DNA of 10,178 nucleotides from Clostridium sp. (GCA_012841175.1 DUVG01000125.1:1-10178); one strand, 5' to 3'. Counted from the stretch's first letter, positions 1-5,874 are shown. The notes: generated by a model not told the origin, from the letters alone. Translations and numbers: made by a program.

Positions 1-53
1 AAATGAATAATAAAACTGTAGTTAAAATTAAACGTAAAAAGGAGGCAAATAAA

Positions 54-608
54 TTGAAGGCAACTGGAATAGTCAGAAGAATAGATGACCTAGGAAGAGT
101 AGTAATTCCAAAGGAAATCAGAAGAACTTTAAAAATTAGAGAAGGTGATCCTCTCGAAATATTTACTGATAGAGAAGGGGAAGTTATATTAAAGAAATAT
201 TCACCTATAGGTGAACTAAGTGATTTTGCTGCCCAATATGCTGAATCACTCCACAAGACAAGTGGTCATGTAACATGTATTTCTGATAGAGATACAATTA
301 TAGCTGTCTCTGGAACATCAAAAAAAGAATTTATTGAGAAAGCAGTAAGTCCAGATGTTGAAAAAATAATGGAAGATAAGGTTACATTTGTAGTAGAAAC
401 ACCAGAAGAAAAGACCATTAATATTTTAGCTGAAGAAGCGCCAGATAGACATTATTCTGCACAAGTAGTAAGTCCCATAATATCAGAAGGTGACCCTATA
501 GGTGCAGTTATGTTTTTATCAACAGACCCTAATATTAGAATGGGAGAAGTAGAGTCAAAACTAGCTCAAGCAGCTGCAAGTTTCTTAGGCAAACAAATGG
601 AACAGTAA
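54..608 (+). CDS. spoVT: Stage V sporulation protein T (SpoVT), transcriptional regulator
   Basis: SpoVT is a DNA-binding regulator that tunes sigma-G-dependent genes in the forespore. The protein is 184 residues, close to the 178 of the Bacillus protein. Residues 1-50 form the AbrB-type swapped-hairpin DNA-binding domain, with the hallmark stretch RRIDDLGRVVIPKEIRRTL followed by REGDPLEIF. Residues about 55-184 are the GAF-like sensor domain, ending in the typical ASFLGKQMEQ. I chose the TTG at 54: an AAGGAGG sits 8 bases upstream, and family members begin at this MKATGIVRR. An in-frame ATG at position 3 would add 17 lysine-rich residues that the family lacks. A hairpin terminator follows immediately. 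Family assignment is very secure; the start is secure by homology and RBS. Confidence 0.97.
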   Translation: MKATGIVRRIDDLGRVVIPKEIRRTLKIREGDPLEIFTDREGEVILKKYSPIGELSDFAAQYAESLHKTSGHVTCISDRDTIIAVSGTSKKEFIEKAVSPDVEKIMEDKVTFVVETPEEKTINILAEEAPDRHYSAQVVSPIISEGDPIGAVMFLSTDPNIRMGEVESKLAQAAASFLGKQMEQ

Positions 609-636
609 TTTAATTTGAATATCCATATTCTAAGCA

Positions 637-700
637 AAAGGGAATATTGCTTAAAATGTAACAAGTGTTTTTGCAATATTCCCCTTTATTGTACTTTTTT
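637..700 (+). terminator. Intrinsic terminator after spoVT
   Basis: GGGAATATTGC (640-650) pairs perfectly with GCAATATTCCC (673-683). Three further A-T pairs form outside if one C is bulged. The loop is 22 bases and a T-rich tail runs through about 700. It lies 30 bases past the spoVT stop, so spoVT is probably transcribed separately from mazG. Confidence 0.8.
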
Positions 701-900
701 ACATACACATAGGAGGATTTCCTTTAATATTCAATAAAGTCTCTAGTCTTAAAAATGCCGCCTGTTTTAAATTTAATAGCTTACTGGCTAAAAATTATAC
801 TATCTATTTTTTAATAAAAAAGTTCCTTACAGGAAGGGGGAGTGGTATAATTGATAACAGTAAATTATGTATATATAAATTAACGGGAGGATCTAATTAT
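701..900 (+). other. spoVT-mazG gap with orphan Shine-Dalgarno and long stop-free frame
   Basis: No gene can be called here. An AGGAGG at 711-716 has no ATG, GTG or TTG at a usable distance. The reading frame of mazG stays open upstream from 655 to 900 (82 codons) without any ATG, GTG or TTG start. This is unlikely by chance in such AT-rich DNA, although the first part overlaps the spoVT terminator. In Bacillus a spoVB-like gene (yabM) sits between spoVT and mazG. The gap may therefore hold the scar of a deleted gene or of an N-terminal MazG extension. I see no recognisable protein similarity in the translation. Confidence 0.4.
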
Positions 901-1683
901 ATGCTAAAAGAAAAATATACTTTTTCCGATTTAATTGATATTATGAAATTATTAAGGAGCGAAAATGGGTGTCCTTGGGATAGAGAACAAACTCATGAAA
1001 GCTTAAAAAAATACTTAATAGAGGAAACATATGAAGTATTAGAAGCAATTGATTTAAATGATAAAGATAAACTTTGCGAAGAGCTTGGAGATCTTCTTTT
1101 GCAAATTGTATTTCATGCTCAAATATCCACTGAAAATATGGGTTTTGGAATGGATGAAATTATAACTGGAGTATGTAAAAAGATGATTACAAGGCATACT
1201 CATGTCTTTGATACAGAAAAAGCTGAAACAGCTGATGATGTTGTGGCTAACTGGGAAGCTATAAAGAAGAAAGAAAAAGGTATTACTAAACATACAGACA
1301 TTTTAAAAGATGTTCCCTCAAACCTGCCTGCATTAATGAGAAGTTATAAAATTCAGCAGAAGGCTGCACAAGTAGGTTTTGATTGGGATAATATAAAAGA
1401 TGTAGTTTCGAAAATTTATGAAGAACTAGAGGAATTAAAAGATGTATATAACGGCAAAGATGTGGCAAGAATAAATGATGAAATAGGAGATGTATTATTT
1501 TCCATAGTAAATTTATCTAGATTTTTAAAAATTCAACCTGAACTTGCTTTGACCAGCACTATAAACAAGTTTATAAAGAGGTTTGAGTTTATTGAAAATG
1601 AAGCGACGAAACAAGGAAAAACCCTAGAGGAAATGTCATTAGACCAGATGGAGGAACTGTGGGAAAAAGCAAAATACAAATAA
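901..1683 (+). CDS. mazG: Nucleoside triphosphate pyrophosphohydrolase MazG
   Basis: MazG hydrolyses (d)NTPs to the monophosphate and pyrophosphate in the cytoplasm and is thought to remove aberrant or excess nucleotides. The 260-residue protein has the same tandem architecture and length as E. coli MazG (263). Domain 1 (about 8-125) carries CPWDREQTHESL at 24-35, the metal-binding EETYE at 41-45, and E61-x2-D64. It continues with KKMITRHTHVF and NWEAIKKKEK. Domain 2 (about 140-235) carries EELEE at 174-178 and E194-x2-D197, so both sites keep their acidic residues. The Bacillus orthologue YabN has an added N-terminal tetrapyrrole-methylase-like domain that is absent here. The start is supported by GGGAGG at 885-890. 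The downstream gene hup is 302 bases away, so coupling is doubtful. Confidence 0.95.
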   Translation: MLKEKYTFSDLIDIMKLLRSENGCPWDREQTHESLKKYLIEETYEVLEAIDLNDKDKLCEELGDLLLQIVFHAQISTENMGFGMDEIITGVCKKMITRHTHVFDTEKAETADDVVANWEAIKKKEKGITKHTDILKDVPSNLPALMRSYKIQQKAAQVGFDWDNIKDVVSKIYEELEELKDVYNGKDVARINDEIGDVLFSIVNLSRFLKIQPELALTSTINKFIKRFEFIENEATKQGKTLEEMSLDQMEELWEKAKYK

Positions 1684-1985
1684 CTAAAAAAATTTGCAAA
1701 AAAATTAGAATATAAGGAGGAATTTAAAAACATATATCGAATAATGTTTTAGACATATAAAAATTGGCATTATCTTTTATTTCTAAGCCAATTGATGAAG
1801 AAATAAATTATTATTTTAATAGTATTTGTATCAAAATAATAAAAATTAATTTATAATAGTAAAGTATCTTAAAAGGAAAACATATTGCATGAAAAACTAT
1901 TATAAAATAGTTTTAAAGTAAAATGTTGAAAAGAAACACATGTTTCTATGTGGTAAAGATAATAAAATAACAGGAGGATTGTGAA
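1684..1985 (+). other. mazG-hup intergenic region with several inverted repeats
   Basis: This stretch holds no credible gene. A consensus-like AAGGAGGA at about 1714-1721 lacks a start codon downstream: the only ATG (1744) is followed at once by TTT TAG. AATTGGC (1762-1768) pairs with GCCAATT (1787-1793) without a T-run. An AT-only-type stem AAAACTAT/ATAGTTTT (1893-1900/1907-1914) could be a weak mazG terminator. A palindrome at 1933-1946 sits directly upstream of hup. No confident -35/-10 pair was found for hup, although it must be transcribed from here or from mazG. Confidence 0.5.
1933..1946. promoter_or_regulatory. Palindrome upstream of hup (possible operator)
   Basis: GAAACA-CA-TGTTTC is a perfect 6-bp inverted repeat with a 2-base centre, placed 26 bases before the hup AGGAGG. 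It lies just after a TTGAAA (1926-1931). A second, overlapping stem, CACAT/ATGTG, is also possible here. The binding protein is unknown; the role as an operator is inference from position and symmetry. Confidence 0.35.
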
Positions 1986-2261
1986 ATGAACAAGACTGAA
2001 TTAATAGCAAGTATGGCAGAAAAGAGTAAGTTATCCAAAAAAGATAGTGAAAAAGCACTTAATGCTTTTATTGAAAGTGTTGAGGAAGGATTAGCAAAAG
2101 GTGAAAAAATTCAGTTAGTAGGTTTTGGAACTTTTGAAGTTAGGGAAAGAGCAGAAAGAAAAGGCAGAAACCCACAAACAAAAGAAGAAATAATAATTCC
2201 AGCTACTAAAGCTCCAGTGTTCAAAGTAGGAAAAAATTTAAAAGAATTGGTAAATAAATAA
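1986..2261 (+). CDS. hup: DNA-binding protein HU
   Basis: HU is a small dimeric histone-like protein that bends and compacts DNA non-specifically. The 91 residues match the family length of about 90. The helical body spans 1-45 (MNKTELIASMAEKS onward). GFGTFEVRERAERKGRNP at 46-63 leads into the beta-arm, with the intercalating proline at P63. The C-terminal APVFKVGKNLKELVN is typical. AGGAGG at 1972-1977 is 8 bases before the ATG. Basic and complete, with no odd residues. A strong terminator follows 26 bases after the stop, so most transcripts probably end there with some read-through to rqcP. IHF and other DNABII members are less likely given the sequence and the Firmicute context. Confidence 0.97.
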   Translation: MNKTELIASMAEKSKLSKKDSEKALNAFIESVEEGLAKGEKIQLVGFGTFEVRERAERKGRNPQTKEEIIIPATKAPVFKVGKNLKELVNK

Positions 2262-2287
2262 AGTGTTTTTGTTTATTAATATTTAAT

Positions 2288-2325
2288 AAAAAGGGCTTCT
2301 TGTACTTCAGGAGCCTTTTTTGCAA
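2288..2325 (+). terminator. Intrinsic terminator after hup
   Basis: AAAAAGGGCT (2288-2297) pairs with AGCCTTTTTT (2312-2321), with one extra G in the left arm, around a roughly 14-base loop. The right arm itself provides the T-run. It separates hup from rqcP. Confidence 0.88.
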
Positions 2326-2371
2326 TTTAATTTTTTTATGGTTGAAACTTGATTTAGAAAGGGATTTTGCA

Positions 2372-2611
2372 ATGAGGATAGATAAATATTTAAAAGTGTC
2401 AAGATTAATAAAAAGACGTACGCTGGCCAATGAAGCTTGTGAACAGGGAAAAGTTAAAATCAATGGTAAAGTTGTTAAACCTGGAGCTGAGGTGAAGATA
2501 GGGGATGTGGTAGAAATTCAATTAGGGAACAATTCTACAGTAGTAGAGGTTGTATCTATAAGTGAACATGTTTCTAAAGAGGATTCTAAAGAAATGTATA
2601 AAATCAAATAA
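2372..2611 (+). CDS. rqcP: S4-domain RNA-binding protein RqcP (YabO/Hsp15-like)
   Basis: RqcP binds 50S subunits carrying peptidyl-tRNA and helps RqcH add alanine tails during bacterial ribosome quality control. The 79-residue protein is an almost pure S4 domain. MRIDKYLKVSRLIKRRTLANEAC at 1-23 is broken only by ordinary substitutions relative to Bacillus YabO. GKVKINGKVVKPG follows in the middle, then the VGD-like KIGDVVEI and a short tail ending EMYKIK. I chose the ATG at 2372 because the family begins with M-R-L/I-D-K. A GAAAGGG lies about 8 bases upstream. Longer in-frame upstream sequence overlaps the hup terminator and is not conserved. It has terminators on both sides, so it may be expressed by read-through or by an unseen promoter. 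Confidence 0.93.
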   Translation: MRIDKYLKVSRLIKRRTLANEACEQGKVKINGKVVKPGAEVKIGDVVEIQLGNNSTVVEVVSISEHVSKEDSKEMYKIK

Positions 2612-2651
2612 TGATGCTAAAAACCATAAAGTTAAACAAATGTGATAAGTC

Positions 2652-2687
2652 AAAAAGCCTGTCAATACAAGACGGCTTTTTTATTTT
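2652..2687 (+). terminator. Intrinsic terminator after rqcP
   Basis: AAAAAGCC-T-GTC (2652-2663) pairs with GACGGCTTTTTT (2671-2682), leaving one bulged T and a 7-base loop, and is followed by TATTTT. It separates the rqcP transcript from the sporulation genes yabP-yabQ. Confidence 0.9.
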
Positions 2688-2784
2688 GAAAAGAAATTGA
2701 TAAATAAAATGTTAAACAATTTGACATTTTTAATATAGTACATGCATAGATATCAAATATACCTTTAAACTGGAGGGATAAGTA

Positions 2785-3078
2785 ATGATTGATGACAAAA
2801 AACTGTCTAAGCCGCCTGTTCAGAACATTTTACTGGAAAACAGGGAGAAGCTAAGTATCTCAGGAGTACTTGATGTAGAAAGCTTTGATGAAGAAAGTGT
2901 TATAGTGGATACGGAAATAGGTACTTTGATTATAAAAGGAGAGGATCTTCATATTAATAAATTAAGCATAGACAGTTCAGAACTTAGTATAGAAGGATAT
3001 ATTATAGGACTTCATTATAGTGACAAGGATGGAAGCAGGTCAAAGGGAATGGGATTTTGGGCCAAAATGTTTAGGTAG
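2785..3078 (+). CDS. yabP: Sporulation protein YabP
   Basis: YabP belongs to a small family found in spore formers. In Bacillus it is expressed in the mother cell under sigma-E together with yabQ, and its exact biochemical role is unknown. The 97 residues contain the family core RESLSITGV-type motif as REKLSISGVLDVESFDEESV (20-39). A second motif follows with GTLIIKGEDLHINKLSID at 46-63 and then LSIEGYI. No membrane segment or signal is visible. GGAGGG at 2772-2777 is 7 bases before the ATG. It follows the rqcP terminator and leads directly into yabQ. Promoter elements for sigma-E could not be identified with confidence. Start and family are secure. Confidence 0.93.
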   Translation: MIDDKKLSKPPVQNILLENREKLSISGVLDVESFDEESVIVDTEIGTLIIKGEDLHINKLSIDSSELSIEGYIIGLHYSDKDGSRSKGMGFWAKMFR

Positions 3079-3095
3079 AGGATAAGTGATGAAAA

Positions 3096-3605
3096 TTGTG
3101 GGTTTCTGTTAGTAATCAGGCGTATGTTTTTTTATGTTCTGTTCTTGGGGGCATGATTATTGCATTTATATATGATATTTTTAGAGTAAGGAGAAAAACA
3201 ATAAAGTCTAGTAATATATTGGTATACTTTGAAGACTTTATATACTGGATAATTGTAGCCCTTGTCCTGTTTGCTGTGCTTTACTACAGTAATGAGGGAG
3301 AAATACGGGGATATCTAATTATAGGAACGGTTTTGGGGATAATTTTATATGCTTTGCTACTTAGTTATATTGTAATGAAAATATTTTTGTTTTTTGTTAA
3401 AATTATTTATAAAGTAGTAGTCACCATATTAAGTGCAATACTATTGCCAGTTAAAATTATTTACAAAGGGTGCATGGTACCAGTAAAATGCATTTATATG
3501 TGGATGAGGAGGGTATTTCTTAAAACTAAAAAGCTGAGTAAAATAAATATGGGAAAATTCAAAGGTTTTAAAAGATTTTTTAAGATTATAAGAAAAAAAA
3601 TTTAG
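3096..3605 (+). CDS. yabQ: Spore cortex biosynthesis protein YabQ
   Basis: YabQ is a mother-cell membrane protein that surrounds the forespore and is needed for cortex peptidoglycan formation in Bacillus. The N-terminus carries the family pattern SNQAYVFLCSVLGGMIIAFIYD. Hydrophobic segments lie at about 9-27, 43-62 and 72-101, followed by amphipathic basic segments (KIIYK repeated) and a very lysine-rich tail ending KKI. At 169 residues it fits the clostridial family. The start is unusual: the only start in this frame is TTG at 3096, 13 bases after AGAGGA. A better placed ATG at 3089 (6 bases after that AGAGGA) reads out of frame and stops after seven codons. One A fewer in the AAAA at 3092-3095 would give MKLWVSVSNQ in frame. 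It follows yabP by 17 bases. Confidence 0.9.
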   Translation: MWVSVSNQAYVFLCSVLGGMIIAFIYDIFRVRRKTIKSSNILVYFEDFIYWIIVALVLFAVLYYSNEGEIRGYLIIGTVLGIILYALLLSYIVMKIFLFFVKIIYKVVVTILSAILLPVKIIYKGCMVPVKCIYMWMRRVFLKTKKLSKINMGKFKGFKRFFKIIRKKI

Positions 3606-3673
3606 AGAGAAGGATTTTTCTAACAAGTGTAGAATATTTATTATAAAGAGTACAACTAAGGGAGAGTAATTTT

Positions 3674-3955
3674 ATGAACAAAAGAAAAAAACCAAATTGG
3701 TTTTTAATAATAATTCTTTCAATTGGAGTAACTTACCTATCAGTTATGATTATTAGGCAACAGAGCATTTTAAACACTCAGCGAACAGAAATGGAAGAGC
3801 TGGCTTTAAAAATAGAGGAAGAAAAAGAGCTTAATTTAAAGCTTTTAGAAGAAAGGGAAAAAGTTTTATCAGATGAGTATATTGAGGCAATAGCAAGGAG
3901 AGAATTAGGTTTGGTTAAAGAGGGAGAAAAAGTGTTTGTAGATATAAATAAATAA
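3674..3955 (+). CDS. divIC: Septum formation protein DivIC (FtsB/FtsL family)
   Basis: DivIC is a bitopic division protein that works with FtsL and DivIB (FtsQ) to activate septal peptidoglycan synthesis. The 93 residues show the expected order: a short basic cytoplasmic tail (MNKRKKPN), one membrane helix at about 9-27, then an extracytoplasmic coiled coil at 28-65 rich in E, L and K. The family end motif follows: YIEAIARRELGLVKEGEKVF. GGGAG at 3660-3664 precedes the ATG by 9 bases. It lies 68 bases after yabQ with no terminator between them, in the same order as in Bacillus. FtsL is the main alternative but this position in the cluster is that of DivIC. Confidence 0.92.
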   Translation: MNKRKKPNWFLIIILSIGVTYLSVMIIRQQSILNTQRTEMEELALKIEEEKELNLKLLEEREKVLSDEYIEAIARRELGLVKEGEKVFVDINK

Positions 3956-3986
3956 ATTCATTTAACTGTTTTTAAAATTTTGGTAC

Positions 3987-4016
3987 TTGACGTAAGTCTA
4001 CTTCATATTATATAAT
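3987..4016 (+). promoter_or_regulatory. Sigma-A-type promoter for yabR
   Basis: TTGACG (3987-3992) and a perfect TATAAT (4011-4016) are separated by 18 bases. They lie 38 bases before the yabR start and 20 bases before its AGGAGG. This lets yabR be expressed independently of the upstream sporulation and division genes. Confidence 0.82.
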
Positions 4017-4053
4017 CAAAGTACTTTAATTAATCAGGAGGATTATTTATTTT

Positions 4054-4479
4054 ATGCTCGTTGAAGTAGGAAAAATTGTTGACGGAAAAGTTTCAGGCAT
4101 AACCAATTTTGGAGCTTTTGTTCAACTATCTAATGGCCAAACAGGACTGGTTCACATCTCTGAAGTTGCCGAAGAGTATGTTAAAGACATTAAAGCTCAT
4201 CTTAAAGAAAACCAGATGGTAAAAGTAAAAATTATTTCTGTGGATGACGGTGGAAGGATTAGTTTATCTATTAAGAAGGCCCAGGAGTCTAAAAAGCCTT
4301 CTGGAAAGTCAACTAAGCCAGAAGAAATAGACTGGAGTCAGCAGAATTCGGCGAAGGGTTCTTTTGAAGACCTTTTGGCAAAGTTCATGAAAGATAGTGA
4401 CGAAAAAATGCATGAAATTAAAAAAAGTTTTGAGTCAAAAAGGGGCGGCGGAGGGTATCGCAGATCTGCCCAGTATTAA
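4054..4479 (+). CDS. yabR: S1-domain RNA-binding protein YabR
   Basis: This is a cytoplasmic S1 (OB-fold) RNA-binding protein of unknown exact role, encoded next to divIC in most spore formers. Residues 1-74 form the S1 domain: MLVEVGKIVDGKVSGITNFG leads into AFVQL, then TGLVHISEVAEEYVKDI, and ends in GGRISLSIKKA. Residues 75-105 are a low-complexity linker. Residues 103-141 hold SFEDLLAKFMKDSDEKMHEIK and a basic glycine-rich tail SKRGGGGYRR, which is also found in the Bacillus protein and probably adds RNA affinity. The 141 residues compare with about 128 in Bacillus. AGGAGG at 4036-4041 is 12 bases from the ATG, slightly long. A good sigma-A promoter lies directly upstream. Usually spoIIE follows in this cluster; here it does not. 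Confidence 0.94.
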   Translation: MLVEVGKIVDGKVSGITNFGAFVQLSNGQTGLVHISEVAEEYVKDIKAHLKENQMVKVKIISVDDGGRISLSIKKAQESKKPSGKSTKPEEIDWSQQNSAKGSFEDLLAKFMKDSDEKMHEIKKSFESKRGGGGYRRSAQY

Positions 4480-4632
4480 ACATCATTTTTTTATGTTTAA
4501 TAAATTTGTTTTGTACTTATGACATTAGTTATAGGTTAGTATATTGCTATCTAAAAATAGGAGAGCTAAGATTTAATATTTTTCCTTATTTTAATTGCTA
4601 TAATTTAATAGTAGAAGCTATTATTTTACAAC

Positions 4633-4660
4633 AAGACTTTCGAAAGAGTCTTTTTTTTAT
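4633..4660 (+). terminator. Intrinsic terminator downstream of yabR
   Basis: AAGACT (4633-4638) pairs with AGTCTT (4647-4652). The pairing can be extended by TTTC/GAAA with a bulged AG, and eight consecutive T (4651-4658) follow. This is the first good terminator after yabR. Confidence 0.88.
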
Positions 4661-4725
4661 TTTTAAAAAAGTAAGGAATATGGGGCATTTTAGAGAAAAG
4701 AATAGATATTAAAAAAAAATAGTAC

Positions 4726-4754
4726 TTGACCGAATTAGTATGAGCAGGTAAAAT
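4726..4754 (+). promoter_or_regulatory. Sigma-A-type promoter for the rhodanese gene
   Basis: TTGACC (4726-4731) and TAAAAT (4749-4754) have the ideal 17-base spacing, and the segment begins 67 bases after the terminator's T-run. It predicts a leader of about 110 bases before the ATG at 4871. The -10 lies inside an inverted repeat (4747-4777). Confidence 0.72.
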
Positions 4755-4777
4755 TTTATATAAGAATAAAATTTACC
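4747..4777. promoter_or_regulatory. Inverted repeat over the -10 and start site of the rhodanese promoter
   Basis: GGTAAAATTTT (4747-4757) and AAAATTTACC (4768-4777) form ten pairs if one A is bulged, around a 10-base spacer. It covers the -10 and the predicted transcription start, a place where a dimeric repressor would block initiation. The binding factor is unknown and AT-richness makes some symmetry expected. Confidence 0.4.
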
Positions 4778-4807
4778 ATGTATTTTAAATTTTATTGTAT
4801 TTGTGCC

Positions 4808-4835
4808 ATTCTTACCCAATGGGTATTATAAGAAT
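4808..4835. promoter_or_regulatory. Second inverted repeat in the rhodanese leader
   Basis: ATTCTTA (4808-4814) pairs with TAAGAAT (4829-4835), and inside it CCCA (4815-4818) pairs with TGGG (4820-4823). The core ACCCA-A-TGGGT is an 11-base near palindrome. It lies between promoter and RBS, so it could be an operator or an mRNA hairpin. It does not look like a terminator, as no T-run follows. Confidence 0.4.
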
Positions 4836-4870
4836 AGAAAAAAGTTAGTGTAAAAAAGAGGAGGACAAAA

Positions 4871-5836
4871 ATGAGAAAGAGAATGTTTTTTATCTCAACG
4901 TTGGTATTACTTATTGGGGCACTTACATTTAACAGCTTTGCATTTGCATGTGGGGGAGGAAATGGTAAAGGAGGTCCACCATGTGGAAAAGGTCCAGGTG
5001 GTCCAATTGTTTCTACTCATTGGCTAGATGCCAATATAAACAAAGGAAATCTTGTTATTATTGACATAAGAAGTACTGAAGAATATCAAGCAGGGCATAT
5101 AAAAGATTCTATTAATGTACCTTACATAGTTCCATTTTCAGATTGGCTTACAATGAGAGATGACCTTATTATGGAATTGCCTGAAAAAGAAGTGATATTT
5201 GATTTTATGGGCGCTGCTGGAATAAATAAAGGTTCACATGTGGTTATAGTTACATCATTACCTACACCTGAAAATCCGTATGCTATTGGCAATGCAAATA
5301 GGGCTGCGAATACTTTAATATATGCAGGTGTTAAAAAAGTTTCTATTTTAGATGGTGGTTTTGATAAGTGGGCTGAAGAAGGCAGATTTGTTACTACAAA
5401 AGAGCCTAAGGTTCGTCCATTTAATTATAAGAGTAAAGTTAAAGATGGAATGTTTGTTTCAATGGAATATGTTGAAGAAAAAATTGGTGAAGTAGTACTT
5501 ATTGATGCTAGAGATTATGAAGTTTATACAGGAGAAGTTGTTGAGCCTTATGCACCAGTTGCGGGACATATACCAACAGCTAAGTCTTTACCTGCACCAA
5601 AGATTTGGAACGAAGATTGGTCATATAAGAGTGTACAAGAGTTAAATGAAATTGTAGAAAATGTTATTGGACGCAACAAACAAAAAGAAGAAATAATTAT
5701 TTATTGTGGCGTTGGTGGTAACGCTAGCTGTTGGGCTTTTGTTTTAACAGAAATGTTAGGCTATGAAGATGTAAAAGTATATGATGGCTCTGCAGAAGAA
5801 TGGGTTAGATATAACGAAATGGTAGTAGGGGATTAG
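4871..5836 (+). CDS. Exported two-domain rhodanese (sulfurtransferase)
   Basis: Rhodaneses move a sulfane sulfur from donors such as thiosulfate or 3-mercaptopyruvate to a thiophilic acceptor through a cysteine persulfide. The 321-residue protein begins with a signal peptide (basic MRKR, hydrophobic 6-24, AFA-C at 24-27). C27 could be lipidated, but AFAC is a poor lipobox, so ordinary cleavage is possible. A glycine-rich stretch with C27 and C38 follows. The N-terminal rhodanese domain (about 45-175) has IDIRSTEEYQAGHI and YAGVKKVSILDGGFDKW but no cysteine in its loop (VTSLPTPEN), so it is structural. The C-terminal domain (about 193-317) has IDARDYEVY, AGHIPTA and the active loop CGVGGNA, with catalytic C279. 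AGGAGGA lies 5 bases before the ATG. It is a single-gene unit with its own promoter and terminator. Sulfurtransferase fold is secure; physiological substrate is unknown. Confidence 0.93.
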   Translation: MRKRMFFISTLVLLIGALTFNSFAFACGGGNGKGGPPCGKGPGGPIVSTHWLDANINKGNLVIIDIRSTEEYQAGHIKDSINVPYIVPFSDWLTMRDDLIMELPEKEVIFDFMGAAGINKGSHVVIVTSLPTPENPYAIGNANRAANTLIYAGVKKVSILDGGFDKWAEEGRFVTTKEPKVRPFNYKSKVKDGMFVSMEYVEEKIGEVVLIDARDYEVYTGEVVEPYAPVAGHIPTAKSLPAPKIWNEDWSYKSVQELNEIVENVIGRNKQKEEIIIYCGVGGNASCWAFVLTEMLGYEDVKVYDGSAEEWVRYNEMVVGD

Positions 5837-5874
5837 TTAAATTATTTAAAAAATAAGGTTTTTTTAAATAGAGT

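Larger units (their letters stand above)
4480..4870 (+). other. yabR-rhodanese intergenic region
   Basis: This 391-base gap holds four features: a 7-bp stem at 4477-4499 without a useful T-run, an intrinsic terminator at 4633-4658, a promoter at 4726-4754, and two inverted repeats in the rhodanese leader (4747-4777 and 4808-4835). A 68-codon open frame (4506-4712) spans the terminator, has no RBS and low-complexity composition, and is not a gene. If the terminator at 4633 serves yabR, its mRNA has an untranslated tail of about 150 bases. Confidence 0.6.

Noticed and set aside
3..53. 17-residue N-terminal extension of SpoVT from ATG at position 3
   Set aside because: The family starts at MKATGIVRR; the TTG at 54 has AAGGAGG 8 bases upstream, whereas the upstream ATG has no visible RBS in the window and its codons contain that RBS.
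851..879. TTGATA with TATAAA at 17-base spacing before mazG
   Set aside because: Transcription would start inside or beside the GGGAGG ribosome binding site, leaving no leader for initiation.
1054..1733. Minus-strand open frames across mazG
   Set aside because: Low-complexity shadows of the conserved mazG coding sequence, without ribosome binding sites.
1762..1793. AATTGGC/GCCAATT hairpin as mazG terminator
   Set aside because: Only 7 bp with an 18-base loop and no T-run follows.
1923..1970. 15-codon open frame just before hup (possible leader peptide)
   Set aside because: No Shine-Dalgarno precedes its ATG, and the codons contain the palindrome that is better read as a DNA or RNA element.
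2721..2752. Perfect TTGACA upstream of yabP as a sigma-A -35
   Set aside because: No acceptable -10 lies 16-18 bases downstream (GCATAG or CATAGA). The CATAGATA there recalls a sigma-E -10 but lacks a -35 at the right distance.
4477..4499. TAAACAT/ATGTTTA hairpin at the yabR stop as a terminator
   Set aside because: The T-run lies in the loop rather than after the stem; a much better terminator follows at 4633.
4506..4712. 68-codon open frame after yabR
   Set aside because: It spans an intrinsic terminator, has no ribosome binding site, and its F/Y/I-rich composition reflects AT-rich noncoding DNA.
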